DNA of 64,000 nucleotides from the NCBI RefSeq assembly GCF_034259205.1, contig NZ_CP139487.1:3286001-3350000 (forward strand), written 5' to 3'. This DNA is from Peredibacter starrii (GTDB lineage: Bacteria > Bdellovibrionota > Bacteriovoracia > Bacteriovoracales > Bacteriovoracaceae). Below, piece after piece: positions 7,766 through 15,724 of this stretch; positions within the stretch are counted from its first letter, which is position 1; every line of letters begins with the position of its first letter. Both the position numbers and the translations under genes were made by a program. Below the pieces are notes generated by a model. That model saw nothing but the letters and a program-made list of their open reading frames with translations. It did not search any database and was not told where the DNA came from.

Positions 7766-8227
7766 TTATTTCTTTTTAAGAGACTGGATGTAAGCGTGGA
7801 TCGCTGGAACATCAGCTTCTAGCTGAGGAAATTTTCTCATCTGCTTCGTCTTTCTCTTAGGAACGAAACCAGCAGGAAGAACCTCAGGGTAACGACCTGT
7901 TCTCACTTTCACGATCATCACTTCAAGTGGAGCATCAACCAGTTCAGGACCGATGGCACCTTTAACGTTCGGATCCTTGTTGTGACAAGTAAGACAGTTC
8001 GCTGTGTATACTTCCTTACCTTTCGCGATAAGCGTAGCTGGATCAACAGCTGTTTCAGGAGTGTGAGCTTCAGTGGCCGCTGCAGGAGCGTCAGCTTTTG
8101 GCTCTTCCACTACTACTGCAGCAGGGTCCGGAAGCTTATCCGGTGGTGGAGCAACAACAGGAGTACTAAATGTTACGAATACGTAGAGGACCGCAAGGAT
8201 CCCCATCCAAAAAATATTAGAAGCCAT
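7766..8227 (-). CDS. Membrane-anchored c-type cytochrome
   Basis: A 153-residue protein with an N-terminal membrane anchor (IFWMGILAVLYVFVTFS), then a proline/alanine-rich linker of about 45 residues, then a single cytochrome c domain. Seen: the haem site CLTCH and a downstream MRKFP segment supplying a candidate methionine ligand. It is exported to the periplasmic face. Its ATG shares one base with the stop of the upstream PuuD-like membrane gene, so they are translationally coupled. In Agrobacterium PuuD the membrane part and the cytochrome c part form one protein; here they look split into two genes. Confidence 0.88.
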   Translation of the reverse strand: MASNIFWMGILAVLYVFVTFSTPVVAPPPDKLPDPAAVVVEEPKADAPAAATEAHTPETAVDPATLIAKGKEVYTANCLTCHNKDPNVKGAIGPELVDAPLEVMIVKVRTGRYPEVLPAGFVPKRKTKQMRKFPQLEADVPAIHAYIQSLKKK

Positions 8228-8928
8228 TAAACTAGAACCTCAATCAATGCATAAAGAACAACTAGAAGAGCAACACCACAGTGGATTACACCTTTAACTG
8301 TAGTCATAGGTCCTAGCTTACCTTTAATAGCGTTAACTTCTAGACCAAGAATGATCAGAGTCACAAGAGCAAGAACCATTCCAGGATTGAAATCTTCAGG
8401 GATAGTTAGAGGTAAGTGTCTCGCAGCACCCATGAAAAACAGAAGTGGGATTGAGAACATTGTGTTTGTACGAGAAGCAAGAAGAGCTTTCGGAGCTTTC
8501 GCAGCGAAAGAAGCATCAGGTGTTCCACCAGAAAGTGCAGCAGCACCGTTATTGATAAGACCACGCTGAATTGGCCAGATGATAAGCCAAACGTTAAGGA
8601 ACATGAAAGTTCCCATAAGAGCACCAGTCCAGATGAAGATACCATATGGAGTCTTCATGAAGTCTCCACCAAGATCTTTACCAGCGATAAGAAGCATAAT
8701 TAGACCAGAAAGGAACGTGAACATTGCGCCCCAACGGAACCACCACATAGCACGTGGAACTAGTTTCGCGAAAACGTTGTTCTTAACAGTAGCATCAACT
8801 TCAGGCATGAAAGCGCCTTGAACGAAGTTAAAGTAGTAAAGGTGACCGATCCAAGCAACACCGGCGAAAAAGTGGATCCAACGAAGAACCATCACTAGGC
8901 CGTCTTGGGTAAATAAACCAACATCCAT
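8227..8928 (-). CDS. PuuD-like integral membrane protein (Urate_ox_N family)
   Basis: A 233-residue protein with about six membrane helices. RWIHFFAGVAWIGHLYYF, RAMWWFRWGAMFTFLSG and NVWLIIWPIQR match the N-terminal membrane domain of urate hydroxylase PuuD (PF06181). That domain passes electrons from a substrate to a C-terminal cytochrome c; the cytochrome is the next gene here. The domain is shorter than in PuuD (about 300 residues). No purine-catabolism gene lies nearby, so urate as substrate is uncertain. The start is set by an AGGAG ribosome site and by the family N-terminus. A TAGAAT -10 box lies about 50 bases upstream. Confidence 0.82.
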   Translation of the reverse strand: MDVGLFTQDGLVMVLRWIHFFAGVAWIGHLYYFNFVQGAFMPEVDATVKNNVFAKLVPRAMWWFRWGAMFTFLSGLIMLLIAGKDLGGDFMKTPYGIFIWTGALMGTFMFLNVWLIIWPIQRGLINNGAAALSGGTPDASFAAKAPKALLASRTNTMFSIPLLFFMGAARHLPLTIPEDFNPGMVLALVTLIILGLEVNAIKGKLGPMTTVKGVIHCGVALLVVLYALIEVLV

Positions 8929-8978
8929 AGCAACTCCTGAGTAGATATTAAAAAACGGATGAATAAAATTGTGCTTTC

Positions 8979-9007
8979 ATTCTAGCGAGAAAGTCAGGAG
9001 TTTGAAA
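8979..9007 (-). promoter_or_regulatory. Candidate promoter of the PuuD-like/cytochrome operon
   Basis: On the minus strand, TAGAAT (5 of 6 to the -10 consensus) at 8984-8979 is preceded, at a 17-base spacing, by TTTCAA, a weak -35. This would start transcription near 8972, giving a leader of about 45 bases. Confidence 0.4.
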
Positions 9008-9013
9008 GGGTAT

Positions 9014-9787
9014 TCATTGCGTCATTTGCCAAGGTGGATGATCTCCGAGCTCCATTTCCGGATCACGTCCAAGTTTTTTGAGAAGATTCCACTCGAGATC
9101 GAGAAAATATTTTTGCTGATACTCTGCTGAGAGTTCCATTCCATCTGTTTCACGAGAGCAATCTGAAGTTGGCGATGTGGCCCCTGAATTACAAATAGAG
9201 ATTTTTATTTTTTGAGGATCTCCCATTCTTTCCAACCACTCTTCAAGTGTCAGAGGATTGGCGGGTTCAATGGCAGGATCCATGACATATTTTTGTCCCT
9301 GCACTTCTACAATTGAGGCCACATGAAACCACCAAGTGACGACTCCCCTAATGTGATTGGGAGTTTTTACTCTGAGATTTCCGAATGCAAAGACCTTGTC
9401 AGGAACGGGAATAAATAAACGATAGAAGTTTCGGCTGAAAAGTGCGGCCCTCACATAACAACCATCTGTTGGATAGAGCCATGAAATGCGTCTCAGGAAA
9501 TCCGGATCACGAGATGTTTTGAGAAACCGTAAATCGCGTGCACTCTCAAATCGAGATTGCATTACGTTCAGATCTCTCCATTCAGTAGCACTTAAAAGAC
9601 TTTGAATTCGGTAAGCACGAGCTGATCCCAGAGGAGAAGTTTTTAAATTCTTTTCTTTTGCAAGAGTACGAAGCACTCTCTTTTCATAGATCGTATAATC
9701 TTGATTTGGATCTCGATAAGCGGAGATTTCACTCTCAGCAAAAACCATAGAAGAGCTTATTAGCATAAAACACAATAGCTTTTTCAT
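9014..9787 (-). CDS. Secreted protein-glutaminase-like enzyme
   Basis: A 257-residue protein with a signal peptide (residues 1-17, ending MVFA). Seen: YPTDGCYVRAA with C110, TWWFHVASIVEV with H155 and KYVMDPAI with D170. This Cys-His-Asp order with the DGCYxRA and WxxHVA contexts matches the protein-glutamine glutaminase fold (PF18626 group), which deamidates glutamine residues in proteins. It is probably released to the periplasm or outside. It stands alone, with a 381-base leader region shared with the divergent small secreted gene. It could instead belong to another transglutaminase-like protease family, but the triad is clear. Confidence 0.75.
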   Translation of the reverse strand: MKKLLCFMLISSSMVFAESEISAYRDPNQDYTIYEKRVLRTLAKEKNLKTSPLGSARAYRIQSLLSATEWRDLNVMQSRFESARDLRFLKTSRDPDFLRRISWLYPTDGCYVRAALFSRNFYRLFIPVPDKVFAFGNLRVKTPNHIRGVVTWWFHVASIVEVQGQKYVMDPAIEPANPLTLEEWLERMGDPQKIKISICNSGATSPTSDCSRETDGMELSAEYQQKYFLDLEWNLLKKLGRDPEMELGDHPPWQMTQ

Positions 9788-10168
9788 GACCGTTCTCCTG
9801 CTTATTTACTTTGATCGGGAGAGGCCTAATAGCCAAGAAACGGCAGGCAGAGACGGAGTTTTTATCTTCGAATAACACTAAAAACTCTCAAGGTTGGCTT
9901 GAGTTTGTGCTGACCATAACACAATGCGGAATATATTTTTTTTGCAATCCCTTAACTTTCCTTAAGAGTTTTTCCTATAGGTAGAAACACTAATCATCAG
10001 AATTCATGAGTATTTTTACCTATCAGACTTTTTTAATCAGGCTGATTTCCGCGTCGCGCTGCGCCTCAAAATTCCTCTTGTGGTAAATCCGAAATACTAA
10101 ATAATCAATACATAGAGAATTTTTTAATTTGTTTTTAACACTTTTAACACTTTTCAAGGGAGAAAAGA
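9788..10168. other. Long divergent intergenic region
   Basis: 381 bases without a convincing gene. On the minus strand, CTCAAG-CCAAC-CTTGAG followed by AGTTTTT (9881-9903) is a small terminator-like hairpin in the leader of the glutaminase-like gene. Near 10134-10155 a TTTTAACAC unit is repeated just before the GGGAG ribosome site of the small secreted gene. The rest is AT-rich and probably holds two divergent promoters. Confidence 0.4.
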
Positions 10169-10411
10169 ATGAAAGCTACTCTGCTTTTCATCGCAATGGC
10201 ACTTGTATCGACAAGTGTATTCGCTGATGCAAAAGAAGACTTCATCGCAGCAGTCGTAAAGAGCTGTGGAAAATCAAAAGAAGATGCAGAAAAGATGGCC
10301 ACTCCTGGTCGCTCTGGAAACATCATCAAGTGGCAAACATGTAGTTCATCATCAGTGGATATTGATGGTTGTTCTGTTCAATGCGCATCTAGTTCTAAAA
10401 TCGGTAACTAA
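10169..10411 (+). CDS. Small secreted cysteine-containing protein
   Basis: An 80-residue protein with a signal peptide (TLLFIAMALVSTSVFA) and a mature part of about 60 residues carrying four cysteines (CGKS, TCSS, GCSVQCASS). The spacing suggests two disulfides in the periplasm or outside. A GGGAG ribosome site lies just upstream. It is followed after 27 bases by a DUF3373 porin gene, so the two may share a transcript. No family is recognised. Confidence 0.75.
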   Translation: MKATLLFIAMALVSTSVFADAKEDFIAAVVKSCGKSKEDAEKMATPGRSGNIIKWQTCSSSSVDIDGCSVQCASSSKIGN

Positions 10412-10438
10412 TCATTTAAAGAATAAGGAAATTCTTAC

Positions 10439-11818
10439 ATGAAAAAATTTATTTCGAGCTTAGCGGTACTTGCTCTCACAGCACCTGCATTCGCTCAAGA
10501 CACTAAAGCTTTAGAGTCTCGTATTGAAGCACTTGAACTTTCTCGTGATCTTAACTGGGTTAAACTTGGTGGATCTCTTGAAACTCGTTATGACTACATT
10601 GATTACGAGAGAAACAAAGGTTATTCACTTAACGGTGCGGCAGTTAACAAAGGTGGAAGAAATGATTCTTACTACCGTATGTGGGCCAACGTTAATATGG
10701 AAGCTAAGCCATCTGATCGCTTAACTTTCTTCGGCCGTCTTTCTATGGCGAAATATTTCTCAGTTCTAGGCTCTAACGGCCAACCGACAACAGATTTCGC
10801 AGATCTTGGCGATGGTCAAAACATGAACCGTTCTTTCCTATTCATGGAAAGAGCATTTGTTAACTACTCTATCGATAAGAACTGGACATTCACAATGGGT
10901 CGCTTGCCAACGATCGATGGTCCAAACAAACATATCGCCCTTAACCAGCAAATCATGGGTAACTACCCGACTCTTGCTTATTCAGCTATCCTAGATGGTT
11001 TCGCTCTTACTTATGCTACTCAACCAACAACTGACAGCGTTCTAAGAACAAAACTTATCTATACTCCGCTACAAAACGTAAACTACGCTGGTACAGGTTC
11101 TTCAAATCTAAAAGATGGTAATGGTGATTCAATCAGAACATCTTCTGATTTCGTATCTCTACTTGTTGAGTATGAAAAATACAATGCTTCATGGTTCAAA
11201 AAGAACATGACAATTTTCCAAGCTCTTCGTGGCGAACAAACCCCATTCTATCAACCTCCATTCGATGATGGTAATCCAGTAACTGAAACGACTGGTTCTG
11301 ACCTTTATGTTTCAGTTAACCGCTTCGTACTATATACTGACTTCGAAAAAATCGCTGGTACCAACTTCGATCTAGCAGCTCAAGTGATGTACTCAATAGT
11401 TAATTCTCGCGGTAGCCTAGTAAACAACCCTAATAGCCCATCAACTACTATTGGTTGGGGTACTGACAAGCGCTCTGATGATCAAACTGGTTACGCTTCA
11501 GTTATTACTGCTCGCTACCAACTTGACCTACCATCTCTTAACCGTCCAAAAATCGGTGCTGAGTGGTTCCACTCTTCGGAAGATGCATACGTATACGATG
11601 CTGCTAACGTGAACCCTATCAATATGTACGGTTCTCAAGACGCTGACGTTTACCACGTGTTCTACAACCACACATTCGATGGTGGTCTAGCTCTTAACAC
11701 TGGTTATATGTACCGTAAGCAGAACTCTGTTCGTGGCTTTTCAAACGTTCTTGGTAAAAACCAAGATGCTGATAACAAAGATCAGAACGTTTACGTTTCT
11801 CTACTTGCTACGTTTTAA
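10439..11818 (+). CDS. DUF3373-type outer-membrane porin
   Basis: A 459-residue protein: signal peptide (residues 1-19), then a short coiled coil (ALESRIEALE) and a long beta-rich barrel ending in LLATF with C-terminal Phe, as in outer-membrane barrels. The segment MGRLPTIDGPNKH and the L-x-W-x-K-L-G-G opening match my memory of DUF3373 (PF11853). It probably forms a diffusion pore. Codon use (strong preference for a few codons, such as aac, ttc and cgt) suggests high expression. A strong terminator follows. The family assignment is moderately sure; the barrel nature is surer. Confidence 0.75.
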   Translation: MKKFISSLAVLALTAPAFAQDTKALESRIEALELSRDLNWVKLGGSLETRYDYIDYERNKGYSLNGAAVNKGGRNDSYYRMWANVNMEAKPSDRLTFFGRLSMAKYFSVLGSNGQPTTDFADLGDGQNMNRSFLFMERAFVNYSIDKNWTFTMGRLPTIDGPNKHIALNQQIMGNYPTLAYSAILDGFALTYATQPTTDSVLRTKLIYTPLQNVNYAGTGSSNLKDGNGDSIRTSSDFVSLLVEYEKYNASWFKKNMTIFQALRGEQTPFYQPPFDDGNPVTETTGSDLYVSVNRFVLYTDFEKIAGTNFDLAAQVMYSIVNSRGSLVNNPNSPSTTIGWGTDKRSDDQTGYASVITARYQLDLPSLNRPKIGAEWFHSSEDAYVYDAANVNPINMYGSQDADVYHVFYNHTFDGGLALNTGYMYRKQNSVRGFSNVLGKNQDADNKDQNVYVSLLATF

Positions 11819-11835
11819 TCCGACTGAATCAATCA

Positions 11836-11862
11836 GGGACCGCTTCGGCGGTCCCTTTTTTT
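11836..11862 (+). terminator. Rho-independent terminator of the porin
   Basis: The stem GGGACCGC / GCGGTCCC with a TTCG tetraloop is followed by seven T, just after the porin stop. Confidence 0.95.
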
Positions 11863-11958
11863 GCCAACTTAAGAAGATTTCCTTTTAAAAGTTAAAGACC
11901 CCTTAAGAATTCTTTTCAGCATACGAAAAGATATTAGTAACTCTAACTGGGGCACTCC

Positions 11959-13572
11959 ATGTTTAAACATTTTAGTCTAAAGTTCAAAATGCTATCGGCC
12001 TTCATGCTGGTTGCGATGTTCGTTCTCATCGTGGCCGGTAGTGGATACTTCTCAATGAAAAAGGTGCATAAAGAATACGACTTTATCGCCAAAACAGTGG
12101 TTGATAACCTCAAGATCATTAACGACATGGGCTCTAAAACTCATGAGGCCAATCGTCACCTTCTTCTCGCTTATATGGCAGTATCAAAAGATCAGCTTGA
12201 TCCACAGATCGCAGGTTGGAAGAAAGAAGTAAAAGCTTTAGAAGATCTGGACGTTGCTTACCGAGCGGTTCCTTTTCAACCAGGTGAAAAAGAACTTCAC
12301 GACGAGTTCTATGCAGCTTGGACTGCGTATCATAAAAGTGGTGAAAAATTTCTAAGTTACTTTGGAACCTTTACTGAAGAGTCTTGGGTAAATGCAGTGA
12401 TTTATTCAGAGAAAGAGCTTAACCCTGCTCGCTCTCGTATGAATGAGGCCTTCAGAAAGCTCTTTGAATATCACGGAGCCAATGCAGCTGAAAAAAATGC
12501 GACCGCTGAAGATGCTTATGCTCTGGCCAGCTGGTTAAGCATGGGCTTCTCCGTGGCCGGTATCGTAGTGGCATTCGTAGTGGGTTGGTTCTTCTCTAAT
12601 TCAATTAGCAATCGCCTGAATGAATTCTCAAACGAAATTAAAGGTTCGTCTGAGAAAACAAATACTGCTTCTCACGAGCTAACTTCTGCATCATCAACTC
12701 TATCAGAAGGTGCAACAGAATCTGCGGCATCGCTGGAAGAAACAGTATCATCTCTTGAAGAGCTGTCTTCGATGGTAAAACTAAACTCAGATCACGCAAA
12801 AGAGGCCAACTCGCTTTCTCAAAAATCTCTTGTCTCTGCAGAGAGCGGCGAAAAAGAAATTACAAGTCTAATTTCCGCCATGTCAGATATGTCGAAGTCA
12901 TCTAAGAAAATTGAAGAAATCATTAACGTTATTGACGACATTGCCTTCCAGACAAACCTCCTTGCTCTTAACGCCGCAGTAGAAGCTGCACGTGCCGGTG
13001 AACAAGGTAAAGGCTTTGCTGTCGTAGCAGATGCGGTTAGAAACCTCGCCTCTCGTTCAGCAGCTGCCGCAAAAGACATCAATAGTCTTATTGCAGAGAA
13101 CGTAGAGAAAACCGAAGAAGGTGCTAAGATCGCGGATAAATCCGGTGTTGCACTAAAAGAGATCCTGACGTCAGTTAAAAAAGTGGCGGACCTAAACTCA
13201 GAAATCTCGGCCGCTTCGCAGGAACAGGCAAACGGTATTGAACAAATTTCACGAGCCATGAATCACCTTGATACCGCCATCCAATCAAACGCCTCTTCTT
13301 CTCAGGAAGTAGCAACTTCAGCAGAGGAAATGATGGCGCAAGCAGAGACCCTTTCTGCACTAGTGACTGATCTAAGAAAGTTTGTGAGTGGCTCAAAGGC
13401 GACACCAAAAACTTCGCAAAAGGCCCCTCCATCTTCTGGAGGCAGTCATAAGAAAAAAGACTTCAAGGTCGTGAAGTCACATGCGGAACCGAAGGATCCA
13501 CCTTCGAAATCAGCGGCGATCCTACCATTTGATGATGAAGAGTTTAAAGTCGGCAAGGCCGAAGGATTCTAA
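11959..13572 (+). CDS. Methyl-accepting chemotaxis protein
   Basis: A 537-residue chemoreceptor: TM1 (about 9-31), a periplasmic four-helix-bundle-like domain (32-190), TM2 (about 192-213), almost no HAMP, then the cytoplasmic signalling coiled coil. The hairpin tip ([20 protein letters not shown], near residue 325) matches the CheA/CheW contact region. The tail after about 475 is flexible, rich in Pro/Ser/Lys, and ends in an acidic PFDDEEF segment instead of the NWETF pentapeptide. It senses an unknown ligand and implies flagellar or gliding motility. It is a single gene, ended by a bidirectional hairpin. Confidence 0.95.
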   Translation: MFKHFSLKFKMLSAFMLVAMFVLIVAGSGYFSMKKVHKEYDFIAKTVVDNLKIINDMGSKTHEANRHLLLAYMAVSKDQLDPQIAGWKKEVKALEDLDVAYRAVPFQPGEKELHDEFYAAWTAYHKSGEKFLSYFGTFTEESWVNAVIYSEKELNPARSRMNEAFRKLFEYHGANAAEKNATAEDAYALASWLSMGFSVAGIVVAFVVGWFFSNSISNRLNEFSNEIKGSSEKTNTASHELTSASSTLSEGATESAASLEETVSSLEELSSMVKLNSDHAKEANSLSQKSLVSAESGEKEITSLISAMSDMSKSSKKIEEIINVIDDIAFQTNLLALNAAVEAARAGEQGKGFAVVADAVRNLASRSAAAAKDINSLIAENVEKTEEGAKIADKSGVALKEILTSVKKVADLNSEISAASQEQANGIEQISRAMNHLDTAIQSNASSSQEVATSAEEMMAQAETLSALVTDLRKFVSGSKATPKTSQKAPPSSGGSHKKKDFKVVKSHAEPKDPPSKSAAILPFDDEEFKVGKAEGF

Positions 13573-13578
13573 TAAAGA

Positions 13579-13598
13579 AAGGGGCCTTAGGGCCCCTT
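13579..13598. terminator. Bidirectional hairpin terminator
   Basis: The stem AAGGGGCC / GGCCCCTT with a TTAG loop lies between the chemoreceptor stop and the amidohydrolase stop at 13600. The A- and T-rich flanks can serve both directions. Confidence 0.85.
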
Positions 13599-13599
13599 A

Positions 13600-14676
13600 T
13601 TATTTACTACTCGCTGGAAGTCTCGGACTCGTATCAACAAAGCCCTGTTTCTTTTCCCAGGCCCTCACCTTCACTCTGGCCTCATCAAAAAGCTTCTCGT
13701 AATTAAGTCTTCTGACTTTTTCACTCGTTTCTTTGGAAAGAAGATTCCAAAGCGGACCGTATTGCCAATAAACTTTCTCGTGGCTCGCTTTATCTGACGG
13801 TGCGACCTCATCAGTCCCAAAAAGAAATCTATCCGGATATTTTTCAAGAAATGCCGCCATCTTTTTTACACTGTCAGGAGTTTTCACAACATACTTAGCG
13901 ACCTCGTCCCAGGAAATATCAAAGTAAACATGCTTTAGTTTTTTATCATCGAGTATTTCCTGAATACCTTTGAGCTGACTCTCAATCGGTTCAATGATCC
14001 GTCCCAGACCGGCATGGGCCCAGATAATTTTCGTTTTAGGATGTTTTCCCAGAAGTTCCTTCATTTGTTTGAAGAAAGCAGGATCGGTTCCGTCTTTTGG
14101 GAAAGGAGTATTAAAATCACTATGCATAATTGCCAGAAGTCCAACTTCACCAGCAAAATCCAAAATTCGGTCCAGCGCTGGGTCAGTTAAACTGGCAACA
14201 TCCCCTGCCACTTTTGAGGACACAAATTCTTTATGAATAGTGAACTCTCCAATTCCTGTGAACACACCGGGAAAGGTTTGCAAGGTTCTTTTGATATGAT
14301 CGACTCCATACATGTCTGTGGGATTAAACCCTGTGATCATTGGATCTAATCTTTCCTGTGACTCCTTAGGCAATGATCTATAAGCCATCGCAATGAAAGC
14401 ATCAGTGAAAGAGTAATAGTAAAGTCTCGCGTCCGTATCAAGATAATACTTTGGTGCATGGTCTTTTCCAGAAATCCGATAAGACCACTGCTGCTGAAGA
14501 GGAATGCCAAATACAGTAGATCTACCGACCGTATCTCCCATGATCTCAATATATTTCTGGATCGGAGTTCCTTCCTGAATATAGTTGGTCAGGTGGAAGT
14601 GACTATCATTGAAACGATATTCTGCCCGGGCGTTTAAGCACCCGAGCAGAAAAAGGGGAAACAATATCTTCTTCAT
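13600..14676 (-). CDS. Exported amidohydrolase-family metal-dependent hydrolase
   Basis: About 358 residues. The N-terminus is a signal peptide; LLGC may be a lipobox, or cleavage may follow NARA. The mature part is a TIM-barrel amidohydrolase: NDSHFHL carries the HxH metal motif, then GEFTIHKEF, LLAIMHSDF, IIWAHAGLGR and FLFGTDEVAPS with the final metal Asp. It hydrolyses a small substrate, perhaps a carboxylate or amide, in the periplasm. Its ATG at 14676 follows the glutaminase stop by one base, so the genes are coupled; longer in-frame starts at 14697 lie inside glsA. It is the last gene of the DcaP/glsA operon. Confidence 0.85.
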   Translation of the reverse strand: MKKILFPLFLLGCLNARAEYRFNDSHFHLTNYIQEGTPIQKYIEIMGDTVGRSTVFGIPLQQQWSYRISGKDHAPKYYLDTDARLYYYSFTDAFIAMAYRSLPKESQERLDPMITGFNPTDMYGVDHIKRTLQTFPGVFTGIGEFTIHKEFVSSKVAGDVASLTDPALDRILDFAGEVGLLAIMHSDFNTPFPKDGTDPAFFKQMKELLGKHPKTKIIWAHAGLGRIIEPIESQLKGIQEILDDKKLKHVYFDISWDEVAKYVVKTPDSVKKMAAFLEKYPDRFLFGTDEVAPSDKASHEKVYWQYGPLWNLLSKETSEKVRRLNYEKLFDEARVKVRAWEKKQGFVDTSPRLPASSK

Positions 14677-14677
14677 A

Positions 14678-15715
14678 TTATCTCTCATCTTTACCAATCA
14701 CATATTCACCCTGAGGCTTAATATCATATGGATTGGCATTAAGTTTTTCTGTGATAAATTCGATGGCACGCTGAGCACGCACACTATTTCCGGCCTCATC
14801 AAGACGAGGAGAGAAAGCGGCGATACCAAATTTCCCGGGAACTACTGCAATCACACCACCACCTACACCACTTTTGGCAGGTAGACCGGTTTTGAATAAC
14901 CATTGACCTGTTGTATCGTACAATCCTGCCGTCGACATTACTGCAAGCACACTCTTAACGTGTTTTTGATCAATCACTTTTGTCTTTGTCACTGGATTGA
15001 AACCACCGTTAGCAAGTGTTGCTGCCATTGTGGCAAGGTCTTTGGCATTCACATTGATTGAACATTGTTTTGTGTAAATATCGGTCGCCTGCTCCGGATT
15101 GGTTTTGATGATCTCATAGGCCTCCATCAATTTACCAATCGCCTGGTTTCTTTGGTTCGTCGCCGCTTCTGATTTATAAACTTCTTCATTCAATTCAAGA
15201 GGACGACCGGCAAAAGCGCTGTGAATGCTTACAATTTTGTTCCAGATCTCATCAGCATTTTTACCTTTCACCATCGAAGTTGTTGCAATGGCCCCCGGGT
15301 TAACGAAAGGATTCATCTCCTTGCCTTTATTTTTCTCAACAGCAACAATCGAATTAAAAACATCACCAGTGGCATCAACACCAACAGTATCGGTGATTTG
15401 TTTTTCTCCCGACTCTTGAAGCACTTGAGATAAAGTAAACACTTTAGAGATGGATTCAATTGCAAATAACTTTTCAATGTCACCTTCTGTGTAGACTTTT
15501 CCGTCCACCGTTACTAAGGCAATACCAAAAAGCTCAGAAGGAACTTTGGCAAGAGCAGGAATATAATCTGCATTCTTCCCTTCCTTTAGTCCCTTGAATT
15601 TTTTATGGGCCTCAGTCAGAGTTCCTTTAATATCACCCACACCGGCACTTGGTGTAGTACGGGCGAAAACATTTACTGATGAAAGTAAAATTAAAGCAAA
15701 AGCCAGATTTTTCAT
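14678..15715 (-). CDS. glsA: Glutaminase A with signal peptide
   Basis: A 345-residue glutaminase of the serine-dependent GlsA family, which converts L-glutamine to glutamate and ammonia. Seen: ESISKVF with S88 and K91 (the SxxK pair), MNPFVNPGAIA, ATMAATLANGG, YDTTGQW and KSGVGGGVIAVVPG. Unlike most GlsA proteins it carries an N-terminal signal peptide (residues 1-19, ending NVFA), so it should work in the periplasm. It lies between a DcaP-type porin gene (9 bases upstream) and an exported amidohydrolase (1 base downstream). The context suggests uptake through the outer membrane followed by deamidation (inference). Confidence 0.95.
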   Translation of the reverse strand: MKNLAFALILLSSVNVFARTTPSAGVGDIKGTLTEAHKKFKGLKEGKNADYIPALAKVPSELFGIALVTVDGKVYTEGDIEKLFAIESISKVFTLSQVLQESGEKQITDTVGVDATGDVFNSIVAVEKNKGKEMNPFVNPGAIATTSMVKGKNADEIWNKIVSIHSAFAGRPLELNEEVYKSEAATNQRNQAIGKLMEAYEIIKTNPEQATDIYTKQCSINVNAKDLATMAATLANGGFNPVTKTKVIDQKHVKSVLAVMSTAGLYDTTGQWLFKTGLPAKSGVGGGVIAVVPGKFGIAAFSPRLDEAGNSVRAQRAIEFITEKLNANPYDIKPQGEYVIGKDER

Positions 15716-15724
15716 AAAACACTC

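Noticed and set aside
7766-8928. Definite urate hydroxylase
   Set aside because: Only the membrane-domain family is supported. No urate pathway gene is in the window and the domain is short, so the substrate was left open.
9881-9905. Attenuator-type terminator in the leader of the protein-glutaminase-like gene
   Set aside because: The stem is only six base pairs with a short T run, and no competing structure or leader peptide is evident. It is kept only as a remark in the intergenic entry.
12819-13259. 146-codon open frame antisense to the chemoreceptor
   Set aside because: It mirrors the repetitive coiled-coil coding sequence of a clear MCP. Ala/Ser/Arg-rich antisense frames are expected there, and it has no ribosome site.
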